Below, piece after piece: positions 10,023 to 22,550 of a stretch of 64,000 bases of DNA. Both the position numbers and the translations under genes were made by a program. Numbering within the stretch: the stretch's first letter is position 1; the number at the start of each line of letters is the position of its first letter. Under the pieces are notes generated by a model that was given only the letters and a program-made list of their open reading frames with translations, was not told the DNA's origin and ran no database searches. Source of the stretch: Rallus limicola. Taxonomy: Eukaryota > Chordata > Aves > Gruiformes > Rallidae. The stretch covers positions 1,302,001 through 1,366,000 of the forward strand of contig JAKCOZ010000081.1 of NCBI GenBank assembly GCA_022605955.1. Direction: 5' to 3'.

Positions 10023-13000
10023 CAAGTAAAAATAAACACATTTCTGTTTCGGAATTAAGAGGAGCAATACTCTTCTCCCCTCTCACTTTCAAATGAAGCT
10101 CCTGAAAGCCCTTTTTGAAGTTTCCCAGTTGCATTTCCAGACCCACTCCCCGTCTGTGCTCTGGAGAGATGGATTAAACAAGCCCTTTGAAGTACTGCTG
10201 CCAGCGAGCTGCTCTGGGGAGAACTGGCTCGGCTTTTTGTCATGTCCTGGAAGGAGGACAACAACCACCGCTCGTCCTCCGACTTCCTGCTCATCCCACA
10301 GGTGCCAAGGGGGAACAGGGCTGGAGCCAGCCCCCTCCATGTGGGACATGGAGCTGTCCCAGGGGATCCCTCCCCACCTCCATGCACCATACAAAACCGA
10401 TGTCCAGCTCCAGAACAAGCCCCTCACAGCCAGCGCAAAGCCCCACCCCCCCTGCCACATCCCCATCCCCTGCCCAGCACGAGGGGAGCATCCTGCAGCA
10501 TCCCATCTCTCCGGATTCCCAGCAGTGCTGAACAGCCAGTGATCACCAGCTGCTGCAGCATCACTGCCTGGGGGACCAACCAACAACTCCGACAGCCCAA
10601 CAGACCCTTGGCTTGGTGTCACCAGACCTGCAAAGCCTCACACAAATTTCCAAGAACCTCACGAGGGCAAAACATTGTCATAGGGGTGACAGCATGTGTG
10701 ACCCCCCCTCCTCCCTGCACCGGCAGCCTGACAGCCAACACACACAAAGCCACCAGCGTCCCCTGCCAGCACATTAAAGGCTTAAGAGCTGTCAAGCTTT
10801 GCACAACAGGCAAGTTTTAATATCACCAATATTCATCTCCAGCCATTTCTAGTTAATGGAACAAAGCAAAGCGTTGAGAAAAATGGGAACATTACAGTAA
10901 AAACAACAACAAATTAAAGTCTAATGCAATTAGAGAGCAATTAGGGATCTATCCTCTGGGAGCATTTTGGAACTCTGGGTCTTTCTCAAAATCTGATCTC
11001 TCCACAACTTTATTTCTTCCTAATTAATAACTGAAGAAGCGAATGGCACACAGCTCCCCCTCCAGTCCCCTGTAAAAAGACCATCCCCCTGCTCTGCAGG
11101 AGCAGAAGGTGGAGGCAGGTAGAGGTGTTCACACTTCCCAGCTGAGCAGAAATGCGGCTGTCAGCAGAACAGGGTGCAAAGGGAACAGAAATCACCGCCT
11201 CCAACTGTGACAAGGTGACCAGAAGCAGAAAGACACCAAAGCTCTTGTGCAAGAGCCAGGCTGAACGGGCACGAGCCGACACGGGGCACGAGCAACCCTG
11301 GAAAACCTTTTGTTTTTCCAATCCACAGCTCCCACAGCTCCACAGCCCAGAAAAATACCCACATCTTTTTTAAACTCACCCACCTCTGTGCCTAGAGATA
11401 AGGACCCACTTAACCAAACCGCTCCAGAAAGGAGCAGGATACCCTTTGGGTTTTGGTGTCTGCTGCATCCTGGCCAGGGAACAAGGAGCCTTTATCATCC
11501 CACAACACAGCCCACAACACAGCCCACAACCTCCTCACCATCCCAGCCCATTTGGGAAGAAGCACATCCTTCCCTGGAAGGCAGGGGATGTGGAGCACAG
11601 CGGGGCCAACAAAGCGCCCAATAAATTACTGGAGAAGAGAAACAAAGGGGCAAAGCTGCACCGTGTCCCAGTAAGCCAGCGCCTCTCCAGTTGCATCCAC
11701 AAGCTGCTGAAGGTCACAGCTGCAAAACCAATAGAGCAAAGCCTGGCTCTGCTAAACCTTCCTTCGGTGGATGCAAACACAGCAAATGCTCTCTGCAGAG
11801 GAGAAGATGGCATGGTGGGGAGGAAAGCCTTCCCCCTCATTTCCCAAAGCCGCTGCTATTCCGGGGGGCAGCCCCATCTGCACCACACAACTCCAGAACT
11901 CTGTAGCAAGGGCTGGGTTTCACACTCAGTGAGGAATAATAAAGCTCCTTTATCTCCTGCTACCTGCCCAGCAGCTGTCAGGGAGATGACTCCCTCGGCG
12001 TTGAGGGGAGGAAGGCACCTGTGTGATGGAGGGAGGCTGCAGCCTTGACCTTCATCCATCTCGGTACCCAGATGTGCCCTTGGGAACTCTGTCGTCCCTG
12101 TTTTGGCCTAGAAATTGGCCCAGTTCTGATCTCTCGAACCAGTTCGGATCTCCAGTCACAGTTCTTTCCTTGGGAGCTTAACCCAGATAAAGTGAGACAC
12201 CCAGACCCAGCAGCACCCAGGCAACACCATGCAGGATCATGGACCAGCCCCAGGAGCAACAGCCTCTCCTGGACACCCCAAACCCTGCAGTGATTTCCAA
12301 GGGGCTCCTGGAGCCCTCACGACTCTGAAAAACACCCTGCAGGGAAAAAGGGGCCGATTAGAGACTGACCGGTCTGAAAAAGGTGCCAAGTTTTGGTCAA
12401 AAGTTGCTTCTTGCAAAGGAATAAATCCCCAAAAAAATCCCCACTATTAATATCCAAGTTTGGTGGCTGACATGGGGGAGCTGGGCTGTTTCTTTGTGGG
12501 TTTGGGGCTTTTTTCCTCCTCTTAACAGCAAAACCTCTGAAGGGAAGGGTGCTAAACCCATAGTGGGACCAGACTGGGCATCAGTGTTCCCAGATAAATC
12601 TCAGCATGGAGCCAAGGGAGGTGTTGGGTGGTGCAGGGCCATATGCCAAACCATAAAGCTGACCAGGGAGAACTGGGATGCTCCCTGGGAGCAAAGTGCT
12701 AAGTCAGTGAGGATCAACTGGCTGCACCAATTCCTTTGCAAACTGGAAGCTGAAAATACACCAGGTCCAGACAAGCATCATCAAAACATCCCTGTACATG
12801 GACATCACCTTTCCAGGGGGGTAGGCAGCAGTGCTGTGAGAAGCTGGGGAGACCGTGGGGGTACAGCACATGCTCTGTAGCACACACCTGGGAGAGTGAA
12901 ATGCAGCAGCCCTCCTCCTCCTCTGACTTTCCAGCACAGGAGGACAGAGCATGGCAAGAAAAGCCAGAGGAGGAGGGCTGGGCACTGGAGGGAAGTTAAG

Positions 13001-13955
13001 AGAGCGCAACTCAGAGCCCAGAGAAGTGACTTCTTAAAGGTGCACACCTGAGTCAGCTGGGAAACGAGGTGTAAACCGCTAGGAAGGGACAAGGATTAAT
13101 TATTTGGAGTGATCTGATAAAATCAGGGGGGGATTAATGCAAATTTATATAACAGTCCCACCCCAGGAGGTGGCCAGGAGGCAGGATCCTCCCCAGGGAC
13201 AGGGATGCAGGAGGTCCCGGAGCAGGTACAGCAGACACCAGGATTAGGAGGTTTACCAGACAGGTCTGCAGTGCTCTGGGAGTTATAAACGATTCCTGGA
13301 TCCTGTTTCTGATAAAATCGGGTTAAAGACCCATTTTTACTCTAGAAAGCTCCTGTGCTGCCCCTCCCTCCTGTCCCTTCCTACAGTAGATGAGTCACTG
13401 TCTAGCAACCTTTATCAAAAATACCTCTTACAAAATTGTTTATCAATTCCCCACCAGCGCCTGCCCCAGAACACAGCGTGAGGAGAAGTGGCAGGAGATA
13501 CTCGGGGTCACTGTCCCTTTCCTGGCTGGATGAGAGCCCCGAACCAGACACCCTTCTGCTCAGCATCCCCCACCCCCCACCCCAACTCCTGCAGCATCCC
13601 CCTGCTCCTTCAGGCTCACCTCTTACAGTCCAGAGCCGCTTGTTTGTATTGTGCAGAGGGTCTGCACGTGCTCACGCGGGAGCCAAGAGCACAAACTCAT
13701 GCAGAAGGTGCAAACCTGGTGATTCTTCGCTGGCTCCTCGAGGCTTTGCAAACCTCGCTCCTCACCCAGTGCCGCCCCCGCTAAGGTCACTCCTACACCA
13801 GAGGAGGACGGAAGGAGCGTGTGGGTACCCAAAGGGCAGCAATCGGAGCGTGTGAGGAACCAGGGCGGCACTGCCCAGGTCTGGTATCACTCACCGCTGG
13901 GTACGGATCGCCAGCAGTTCAGGTGGCTCAAGGGTCAGTTACTGGAGACCTTGCA
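10023..13955. other. Intergenic or intronic DNA, no gene recognised
   Basis: About 3.9 kb with no repeat family or gene that I can name. Overlapping frames up to 200 codons exist (for example 11,446-12,048 plus and 10,242-10,820 plus) but in competing phases and without domains. A short 12-bp duplication (CACAACACAGCC) lies at about 11,501-11,530. An AT-rich islet at 10,790-11,040 is listed separately. Confidence 0.5.
10790..11040. promoter_or_regulatory. Candidate conserved non-coding element
   Basis: About 250 bp of AT-rich sequence in a GC-rich setting. It contains TTTCTAGTTAATGGAACAAAG, AACAACAACAAATTAAAGTC, AATGCAATTAGAGAGCAATT and CTTCCTAATTAATAACTG. Dense TAAT/ATTA cores and AACAAAG (SOX/TCF-like) resemble enhancers of developmental genes. 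This rests on motifs alone. Confidence 0.25.
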
Positions 13956-13959
13956 CGGA

Positions 13960-15400
13960 GCCCAGAACAGCCGTCGCCTCTCCCGTGCTGCGTAAGGCAC
14001 AGCTTTTCACTGAGGCGCTCAGACTGACCTACAGACGACTCCACGGGGTCAGCCAGCCCCACGAAGATGCACAGAGCGATCCTCCCCCCCCCACCCCCCC
14101 TTTTGCCAGCCAGGAGCAGCCGTACCGCTGGCAGCCGCCTTGCCTTCTCCGTGGGTGCTGCAGTGAGTCGGGCCAGGGCTGTCCCCAGGGCTGGCAGCCC
14201 CAGCCCCCTGTGCTCAGCGCCCCCCCACCCAGAAACGTGGTTTTGCTCCCTAAGCAATGCTGCCTTAGGAAGTTCTCCAAACTTCCCAAACGACAGACAG
14301 AACGGGCTTGTTTTCCCGCACCCGCAGCCATCCACGCACGCATCCCGCAGCCCTCGGAGCTCCCGTTCCTACGCTGGACTCGGGGGGGGGGGGGGGGCGG
14401 GCTGGGAGGGGGGGATGCCCACACAGAGCCCATTCCGTAAAAGCCCCCCGAGTTCCCGCCGCCCATCCTTTGGAGCCGGGGGGGGGTGGGGGGGGGTGGG
14501 GGGTACACGAACCTGCTGCACCGAGAGGCCTGCCCGGCTCACAGGTGGATGCCACGGCCAGTAAAAACTCCGCTGGGAAAACATCCCTCCCGCCTGGACC
14601 ACTCGCACAGCCACCCCCGGGCACCACGCCGAGGCCCCGGGAGAGGGCGGGGGGGGGGGGGGGGGGGGGGGCACAGCCACCAGCTCGGGGGAGGGTCAGA
14701 GAGACAGACACACATACACACACCCCGGACACAGTCTCCCCCCTCCGCAGCACCGTTTGCGTTACCAAACCCCCTCCGCTAGCCCCGCCGCACCCGGCTC
14801 GCCTCCCACTTGCTCTCCCGCGGACGCTCAGCATTGCGCGGCTCTGATTTCCCAGTAAAACTTTCCGCCAACTCCAACCAAGAGACCCAGCAACAAGCAC
14901 CCGGCTCCAGCCGGCAGCGATGGGTCCGGTACCTTCGGGATGCCGCTGGCCGGGATGCCGCGCCGGGGACCGCGGAGCTGCTCCAGCGATGCTGCCGGGG
15001 AAAAGGCGGCCGGCGGAGCTGCCAGGCAGCTCTCCCTCCCACCACCCAGCTCTTCCAGCAGCCCAGGCCAAGTGTGCTTGGGAAGGCGCTGGGCGATTCT
15101 CCGCTGCGCCCCAGCTCCACCCCTAGCAGCAGCGATTGGCTCTGCCGGGCTCTGCAAGGCTGCACGGTCCCAGCAGCCTCCCGCCGCATCCAGCTCCTAT
15201 ACCAGCAGCAACAGCTTTCCCAGCACGGATTCCCGCTGCTGAGGCAGGCCCGGGGCTTGGGATGGAGGGGTTTGAAAGGACCCAGCGAGGCGGAAATGCC
15301 TGGCCCAGCGAGTCCGACAGGGATCTCCCCCGGTGCGAAAACACAAGGATGCGCCAATCCGATTTGCAGGACAGAGGGTATCACGCTGGGGCGGGGGGAG
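13960..15400. promoter_or_regulatory. CpG-island-like block, possible promoter
   Basis: A block of very GC-rich, visibly CpG-dense sequence, strongest at about 14,280-15,370, with long G runs (14,392-14,407; 14,478-14,513; 14,649-14,671). CCAAT boxes occur on both strands: CCAAT at 15,354-15,358, and ATTGG at 15,135-15,139 reading CCAAT on the minus strand. A vertebrate CpG island usually marks a promoter with a first exon, so an unannotated transcription start may lie here, possibly bidirectional. No splice-bounded coding exon could be recognised. Open frames of 268 codons (14,265-15,071 minus) and 253 codons (14,810-15,571 plus) overlap antisense and read as low-complexity Pro/Gly/Arg/Ser, so I treat them as products of composition. 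Confidence 0.5.
14392..14671 (+). repeat. Cluster of long poly-G tracts
   Basis: G runs of 16 (14,392-14,407), three runs of about 9, 9 and 7 separated by single T (14,478-14,513), and 23 (14,649-14,671). They should form G-quadruplexes and are error-prone to sequence, so run lengths may be inexact. They sit inside the CpG-rich block. Confidence 0.85.
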
Positions 15401-16525
15401 GGAGGTGAAGGGGGGAGGGCTGGGGGGAAGCAGCCTTTGCTTCCAGATTCCTGCATGGGTAGATGGCGCCCTGATTTTAATGCCCTGGCCCGATGGAGCA
15501 AGTACGCCTGGTGTTGCAGGCACTCCCCGCAGAGCACTGAGGGGCTGCAGGAGCCCCCTGCGCAGGGATGAAGGGCAGCAACAGCTTCCTCATGGCAGCA
15601 GCCTGAGGAGAGCAGATGCCAAAGGAAATAGGTCCATCTTCACCCAAAGGGCAGCCACGGCCCTCCCAGGCAGGGCTGGTGGGATGTAGAGGCCCATGAA
15701 CAAGTGCCCGAGGCCAGGGGTAGAGCAGAGGGCAAGTCAGTGAACAGGGGAAGGGGAAATGGGGGGGATGAAGACCCTCACAAACCATACGTGATGAGGA
15801 GACAGTCCCTAAGACGCCCAGGCACCTGCAGTGCACAGGCAGGCTTAAACCAAATCAGTCTCCCTGCTCTGAAATCCAGTAACAGCCAAGCCCAGAGGAG
15901 GTTTCCTCAATTTCGTGCACAGTATCCTCCGTTCAAAGCCACTCCAGAGTTCAGACTGAAGGTCCTGAAAACCAGGGTGTAGACAAGCTCAACCCTATTC
16001 ACCATCCCTCTGCCAACGCATCACTTCAGAGGCAGTGTCATCTCACTGCCCTCCTTCTGCCTACAATGAAAGGAGGGTGAGGACCAGCCTGGTACCACAC
16101 AGTTTGTCCCAGCTTTGCTGAATCGGCAGGCACCTCCTCTGCCAGCACCCGAGCCCTACAGCTTGCAGGTTAGGTAAGAAACGGGGACATGATGGAGCAA
16201 AAAGGGGTTGTGCTCCAAGCTGGGTTAGGGGACATTTCCAGCCTGTGATGCACACGCAAACAACCTGGAGAAAGGTGTTTAATCCAGCTCTGCTTCCCCT
16301 CCTGCCGTCCCCATCATGTCACTCAGTGGGGATGAGCGTGCTGGGTCTCTGCAGGGGAGGAGAGATGTCTCAAAGGTCTCTGCAGCTCAAGGTAATAGGG
16401 GGTTGCATCCTGCAGGAGATGAGGGATACCCATCCCTCATGCTGAGAGGTGGAAAGGCTCCTTTATACCTTCACTTCCAACACCAGTTAAGGCCAAGCCG
16501 GCTGCGTTCTCCCCCTGAGCAGTAG
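15401..16525. other. Non-coding stretch, no gene recognised
   Basis: About 1.1 kb next to the CpG-rich block. It could hold transcribed sequence of an unrecognised gene, but I see no coding exon, poly(A) signal cluster or repeat in it. Confidence 0.45.
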
Positions 16526-16529
16526 GACA

Positions 16530-16781
16530 AGCCTTTAAACTCAAAAAGGGGAGATTGAGGTTGGATATTAGGAAAGCATTCTTCACTCTGAGGGTGGTGG
16601 ATCACTGGCACAGGCTGCCCAGAGAGGTGGTGGGTGCCCCATCCCTGGAGATATTCAAGGTCAGGCTGGATGAGGCTCTGAGTGACCTGATCTAGTGAAG
16701 GTGTCCCTGCACACTGCAGGGTGGGACTAGATGGCCCTTCCTAAGATCCCTTCCAACCTTACACATTCTATGATTCTATGA
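16530..16781 (+). mobile_element. CR1 LINE 3' fragment, plus orientation
   Basis: About 250 bp of the CR1 3' tail in plus orientation, from around AAAAAGGGGAGATTGAGG, through TGGATATTAGGAAAGCATTC and GGCACAGGCTGCCCAGAGAG, to the terminal repeat ACATTCTATGATTCTATGA at 16,781. The two terminal repeat units are nearly perfect, suggesting a younger copy than the one at 6,929-7,427. No coding part remains. Confidence 0.93.
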
Positions 16782-19700
16782 ACATCTGGCTAATCAAAAC
16801 CATTACTGGCCACCCCCTTTTCCCATGAAAGAGCCCCACTCACCAGGTATCACTAAAATCAGACTGGTACCCTGGGTGAGAGGTCTGCAGCACTGAGAGC
16901 TCAGTTAGAGCTGATGGCCACTAAGGATGGGGGAGTGTGTCTGGAGGACACCTAGTCCGTGGGGTTTGATTTCTTTCTATCTAATACACTTCACAGGCAG
17001 TCTCAGGGATTTTGGCTGTGCAAGGCAGCTGGCTGAGCCATGTCGCTGCACTTTTCCTACTGGCTATCTGAAGCCTCACTTAGGTGGTGAAAGAGACTTC
17101 AAATCACCAGAGATGTTGGAAAGAAAAGACTTCACCAGCAATTTTTCCATTTCCAGCTTAATCTGCTTGACAGCGGTTTTACCAGCTATCTGAGCTGTGA
17201 TGCTTCGTGATCCTGCTTGGCTCTTTAGCCATAAAAAAAAAAAAGACTGCTAAGGAACATTTAAGCCATGCATCTAAGCCTCCAAAACTGACACAACCTC
17301 CTTAGAGCTGCCACCTGGAGCCTCAGATACTTCAGTGCTAAGAAGGGCAGATCAGACAATATTTGCAGCGAAGCAGCTGCCATCCAGTGAAGAGATATTT
17401 CTTCAATCCCTTCCTCACTTTTCTTGGGTTTTTAGGATTATATAATTCCCAGGAGCATCCCAAGCTCCCTTGTAATGGCAGCATCAGTACGAGAAATGTT
17501 GGAAGTAACTTCCAAATTACTAAATCCTTTAGAATTCCTCCCGGCACACCCTCCCGTCGTCTCGCATGCTCAGCCCATCTGTTACAGAGCTCTAGCTGCC
17601 TTCCTCAGCATCCGCCTGCAGCTCCCTGGCCCAGGGAGCATTTTGGGATGCCACCTGTCCCCCAGCCAGCAGAAAGGGACATGAGAGGCCTTTTACTCTC
17701 TGTGAATGGCCACCAATACAGCTGTGAGCACCCTGTCACCCCAAACACTGGGGAGAGCCCAGGCTCATCCAGAGACCAAGCTCTGCACTCCAGGCTCCCT
17801 GAGGTCTCCCCAGGAGCCTGGCAGCATCCCCAAGCTCAGTGTGCCAGCACAGCACAGCTCCTGGGGGTGTCACACGAGTCTCCCCCAATAAAAACCCCAC
17901 CCCTTTGAGCAGAAGCCTCTTGCAGACAACAACAGTGAGTCATTCTTCACTGCCATCCTTCATGCCAAAGGCAAAGCTGCCCCATGGCTCTTCCCAGTAC
18001 ACTTGGGCAGCCCTGGCTTTGAACAAAGTGCAGCACTGGATAATTCAGCTTTCACTCCATCCCAGCACCCTGCCAGGGCTTGGGAATGTGTTTGCTGGCC
18101 CTGAGCTGGGCTAACTTTGGAGCAACCTGAATCACATCAAAACAAGGAGCTGTAAAGCAGCAGCTAAGATTGATTAATCACAGTAGTGAAGCTGAAGGGT
18201 TTGATAATTTTCAAAAGCTCTTTAACATCTTATTCTCCAAAGGAGAGGTTACCACAGCCACGGAACAAAGCAGAGCACAAACTGGAGGCGATTCCTCCTG
18301 GGAAAGGCTCTGGGTAGGCTGTGCCTCTGGGAAGCTGGAGATCAGGACAGAGTGAAACAGTCTGACTGACATCTCAGGACGGTTCTCGAGATGTTCATCA
18401 TGTGCAACCTGCACGAGGAGACTGCTCACCACCATGCACAGCTTGACCCTGCACAGGCTGCAAGCCCTTTGCGCCTGTTTATGATGGACGGTGAGTCAGC
18501 CTGGTCAGCCCAGGTGGACACTGTTTGAGAGACCTCTTTGCTCTCCCAGCTCATCACCACGCACACATCCTCACTGCTGAGAGAGCTGCCCAGGACTGCA
18601 GCAGGCACAGCCCCTGCTAGAAATCCCAACCTGCAAAGGGCATCAGTCACTCCCTGCCTCAAGAGGGAGGCACAAATCTTCCTTTGCTCATGGGTAGATG
18701 CCGACAGCCAAGTGAAGAACTGAGTTTCCCATCCAACTTCCTCACCCAGAGGAAGCTCACCCTTCCTCTCCCACGCATAACAGCCATGAAATATTTTGTG
18801 TTCTTTGTATTTTTATGGGAACACTACGTTTTTCCTGTCTAAAAAGAAAAAATAATACCCATTTCTCTCTAATTTGACTCTGGTGGGCAGTCACATTGAT
18901 TAATTTGCCCCTTTCACCAGCCCTGCTTCCTCCCAAAGGCTGAACTGAGAGCTGTTGGCAGCAAGAGTCTCCGTACAGTAACCATCACCCCCCTAATTAA
19001 TTCCCCCAATTAAATATGGAACAGTTATCTGGTCAGCAGTTAATTGGCATAAACATCAGGGTGTGCAGTGAGCCAAGCCCCCGCAGCGGTGCTAAAGGAA
19101 CAGCCCTCACATCACACAGTCCCACAGCACAGGGGCCTGAGGAGCAGAGAGATGGATGCACCCTCTGAGTCGGGTAGAGCAACAGCAAGGACAGCTAAAG
19201 ACACCTCCCTGGTACCCAGGGACTTTGGGCTTGCACCCTTGCATTCAGCTCTGCGCTGGCAGGAACGCCTCTCTCCAGGCAGATTCCTCTCTGTATCAGC
19301 ACAGTCAAGATACAAGAACTGGTCACTCAACTCATGAACGTTCTCACTTTCTTAGACATGTCAAATGTGGTGATGCTGGGCTAGCTTATAGCATACTTAA
19401 TGAATGTTTGGCATTTCCATGGCATTTCATGCTTCCAGGTTGGTGTAATTCCCTGGAGTCCTGCAGCAACTCTCATGGAGCAGATGCAGGCTGAAGACAT
19501 GGACAATGCAAATGCAAAAGCCCCAGAGAGGAGAAAGGTGTCTGATTTTCCCCAAGAAAAACCCAGGTCTGACCATCTGCAACTGATCTACTGTTTAGCT
19601 GTGACATCCAGCGCCTGAGGCGCCACGTAGCTCAGTGAATAATTATAAAGATCTCCAGATATAAATGATATTTTTGCCACAGCTGTAGGCCCAGTACCAT

Positions 19701-19837
19701 GTTGCTTTGCTACCCAGGAGAACAAGCTGTTGCTTTGCTTCTCCTTTGTGCTAAGGCCACACACCAAGCGCTACAGTGAGCGCAACTTGTGGCATGACGC
19801 AGCCAGAGGATGAGTGAGAGCCAGGCCCCACAGGCCA
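16782..19837. other. Intergenic or intronic DNA, no gene recognised
   Basis: About 3 kb without a supportable gene. It contains a 12-13 base A run near 17,233 and an AT-rich islet at 18,775-19,065 (listed separately). Open frames reach 181 codons (17,363-17,908 plus) but have no domain or family signature. Confidence 0.5.
18775..19065. promoter_or_regulatory. Candidate conserved non-coding element
   Basis: AT-rich islet with GAAATATTTTGTGTTC, CACATTGATTAATTTGCCCC, CCCCTAATTAATTCCCCCAA and CAGCAGTTAATTGGCATAAA. It has the densest set of paired TAAT/ATTA cores in the window, in a sequence without repeats. Enhancer function is an inference from motifs. Confidence 0.28.
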
Positions 19838-20379
19838 GTCCCCCTGTGGCTCAGCTCTGGTGAGGCTGCACCTCGAGTGCTGGGTTCAGGTCTGGGGCCC
19901 TTCGCTCCAAGAAAGACATGGAGGCCCTGGAACGTGTCCAGAGAAGGGCAACCAGACTGGGGAAGGGGCTGGAGAGCAAAGCTTCTGAGGGGCGGCTGAA
20001 GGAACTAGGACTGCTTAGCCTGGAGAAGAGGAGGCTCAGGGGAGACCTTCTTGCTCTCTCTAGCTCCCTGACAGGAGGTTCTCATGAGCTGGGGCTCAGC
20101 CTCTTCTCACAGATACCAGTGACAGGACGAGAGAGAATGGCTGCGAGTTGCACCAGGGGAGGGTCAGGTTAGAAATGAGGAGAAATTTTTTCTCAGAAAG
20201 AGCAGGTTGGCATCAGAACGGGGTGCCCAGGGAGGTGGTGGAGTCACCGTCCCTTGGGGTGTTCAGGGAAGGGTTGGATGAGGTACTCAGGGATGTGGTT
20301 TAGTGACTAATACAGGTAGTAGGAGGACTGTTGGACTAGATGATCTTGGAGGTCTTTTCCAACCTCAATGATTCTGTGA
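19838..20379 (+). mobile_element. CR1 LINE, 5'-truncated, plus orientation
   Basis: About 540 bp of CR1 in plus orientation. It starts in the pol C-terminal coding part (CTCAGCTCTGGTGAGGCTGC), continues through AACGTGTCCAGAGAAGGGCA and CTGGAGAAGAGGAGGCTCAG, then the 3' UTR with GAGGTACTCAGGGATGTGGT, and ends CAATGATTCTGTGA at 20,379. The 5' end is truncated. It is the plus-strand counterpart of 6,929-7,427. Confidence 0.93.
19918..20172 (+). pseudogene. CR1 ORF2 C-terminal remnant
   Basis: An 84-codon open stretch with the CR1 pol tail: [20 protein letters not shown], then [20 protein letters not shown]. This is the last part of the reverse transcriptase protein, after the polymerase domain. 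There is no catalytic motif and the apparent start codon is internal to the original gene, so it is inactive. The matching minus-strand remnant is at 7,151-7,384. Confidence 0.88.
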
Positions 20380-22473
20380 GCAGCGATCTGCCCTTGGTGT
20401 AAGGGCTCTGTTTGCCCCATTTCCCCATGGGTGTGTGTGGGGGGGTGTTGGAAGAGAAAAACCCGCTGTCTTCAAAGCCGTTTTCTTAATTAGCCGTCAC
20501 TGCACAGGTCAAGGGGCAAGGCAAAGGCTCTGAGTGGAAGGGAAATAAAGTAAAATTAGGTCCTGGGTTTTTCACAGCTCCTTGCTGTGAAATTCCCACA
20601 GCTCCTGGGCACATTCACAGCTTGGTGCAGGCACATCAGATCATGTCAAAGAACAGCATGAAGTCTGCCCTGGCACAGTCCTACCAGGACTAGCTAGGTG
20701 TAGGTCACCTTGTCAGATGCAGGGTTGCTGAAGTGGCTGCATTCTGCACTTTAAGAAGCACTTTCTATCCCATTCCAGTGGAGAAGTGACACATGGCCCA
20801 GGGGACAGAAAAGGGCATCATCCTGCCAGGCCTCCCCCTGAAACGCTGCTCATCGGACATCAGCCTGTGGATTCAGAGTGAATCCTGGAGAGGGGAGAGA
20901 TGATGCTCTATTTTGCAATGCAGCAACATCTGCTGTTCCTCCCGGCACTTGCTATTTCCCTTCCCTTCCTTGGGCTCTACTGTGCCATCCATGTTCCCTC
21001 TTCTGAGCTGTCAGGCATGGGGGAGCAAGGAGGAGAGGAAACCGTGGGCAAAGGCACAGTCACCTGCACATTGTGAGACATCCTGGCAGCAAACCCTGCC
21101 TGAGCTGGGACCTCATCTCCAACAAGACAAGGGGCAAGCAATGCTGCTGGTGCAGCCCCATCCCTGCGGAGCCACGAGTGTGGGGAGGCTGCAGGCAGGT
21201 GAAATCTGCTGCACTCGCTGGAGCAGCCTCTGGCTCTGCTGCTGCTCTTCTCCCGAATCTAATTCCTGTTTCCAATTAAAGCAGAGATTGCAGATTGATG
21301 CGGAGCACAAGGCAGCACTGGAGAGACCTGAGCAAATCTTCATACCGGAGCTCACATGTGTGCAGTTTGAGGTCCTTCTGTTAGCAGCTAAAGCAGGGTA
21401 AAATGTCACCCTAATTGTCCTGCCCCCCCTTGTCCATCTCCTCCAGCAGCAGAGGATCTGCCCTGGGAGAAAACGCTGCTTGGTGTGACAGCAAGAGGTG
21501 AGATGACTGGCACACTTGGGCTCTCCAGACAATGCTCTTCAGTCCTGGCAGGATGGGATGTGTCTGGACCAGACACTTCGTGCTTGCCCCACGCAGCACT
21601 TTCTGCGCTGCCCTGACTCCAGTGAAGCTGCGCAGCTGCTCCCTGGGTTCTGCCTCGCTGAGCAGCACTGCTGCAGCCCAGGGGTGCAGAGGGGAGCCCA
21701 CTCCCCTTGCCACCAGCACCCTTCCTCAGACCCAGGTGGCAAAAAGCCTACTCCCCTTGCCACCAGCAGACCCTATTCCTTTGAGACAGCTCCAACTCCC
21801 TTCTGAGGCCTGACGCTCTTTAGACTTCTCCTTTCCTGACATGCAGCAGTGAAATTAGAGCAGGCAGCAGCAGGGTTCTTTTGCCAAAGTTTGCTGAGCT
21901 TGTTTGAAGTACTACGTGCTCCTTCCTTGAGGTCTGCAGGCCCTTCTGCCAGCCTGTGCTGCCTGAAACAAGAAGAATTGGTTTGCTGACCCCGGCTCCA
22001 TCACACTGTTGAAGATGCCTGCAGGATGTCCCTGGATAGGTTACTTTGATTTCTTTAGCTCATCCTCCACTGCATTTTTTAATCCTCTGGATAACAAATG
22101 GCTGAACTGCAGGCGCCTTCAAGGAGCTCAAACTCCGTCAGAGCATCTTTAGCTCAGTGCATAAAGAATTGCATCACCCAGGGAGCTTAAACAAAGAGCC
22201 CCAGGCAGTCCCAGTCTGAAACACTGGGAACAATGCCATCGTTCAGAGACAGGGGAAGATGTATGGAAATGCAATTTCCAAGGTCACTTTTTATCATCCA
22301 GGCAAACCATGGGCATAGTGTGGAAGCTGAACTCTGCTTTTGTCAGCCAAAGCCAGCACTGGGGACTCCCAGCAATTACCAAACCAGCGGTGGCCACGTT
22401 TCCAGCAGGTCCCTTCCCACCACCACAATGCTGCACCCAGAGCAGGCAAGGGGGAAGCCTCGCCAGGACATGG
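20380..22473. other. Non-coding stretch, no gene recognised
   Basis: About 2.1 kb. A 19-bp direct repeat, ACTCCCCTTGCCACCAGCA, occurs at 21,700 and again exactly 50 bp later at 21,750. A frame of 162 codons (20,913-21,401 plus) overlaps antisense frames and shows no domain. Nothing is called as a gene. Confidence 0.5.
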
Positions 22474-22550
22474 GAATCATAGAATCATAGACTGGTCTGG
22501 GTTGGAAGGGACCCCAAGGATTGTAGAGTTCCAATCCCCCTGCCACAGGC
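22474..22550 (-). mobile_element. CR1 LINE 3' terminal fragment, minus orientation
   Basis: A very short CR1 end. GAATCATAGAATCATAGACT is followed by GGTCTGGGTTGGAAGGGACC and the decayed tail CCAATCCCCCTGCCACAGG. Only the last 75 or so bases of the element are present. Confidence 0.88.

Noticed and set aside
14265..15571. Frames of 268 codons (minus) and 253 codons (plus) in the GC-rich block
   Set aside because: They overlap antisense, read as Pro/Gly/Arg/Ser low complexity and run through poly-G tracts; GC-rich DNA lacks stops by chance.
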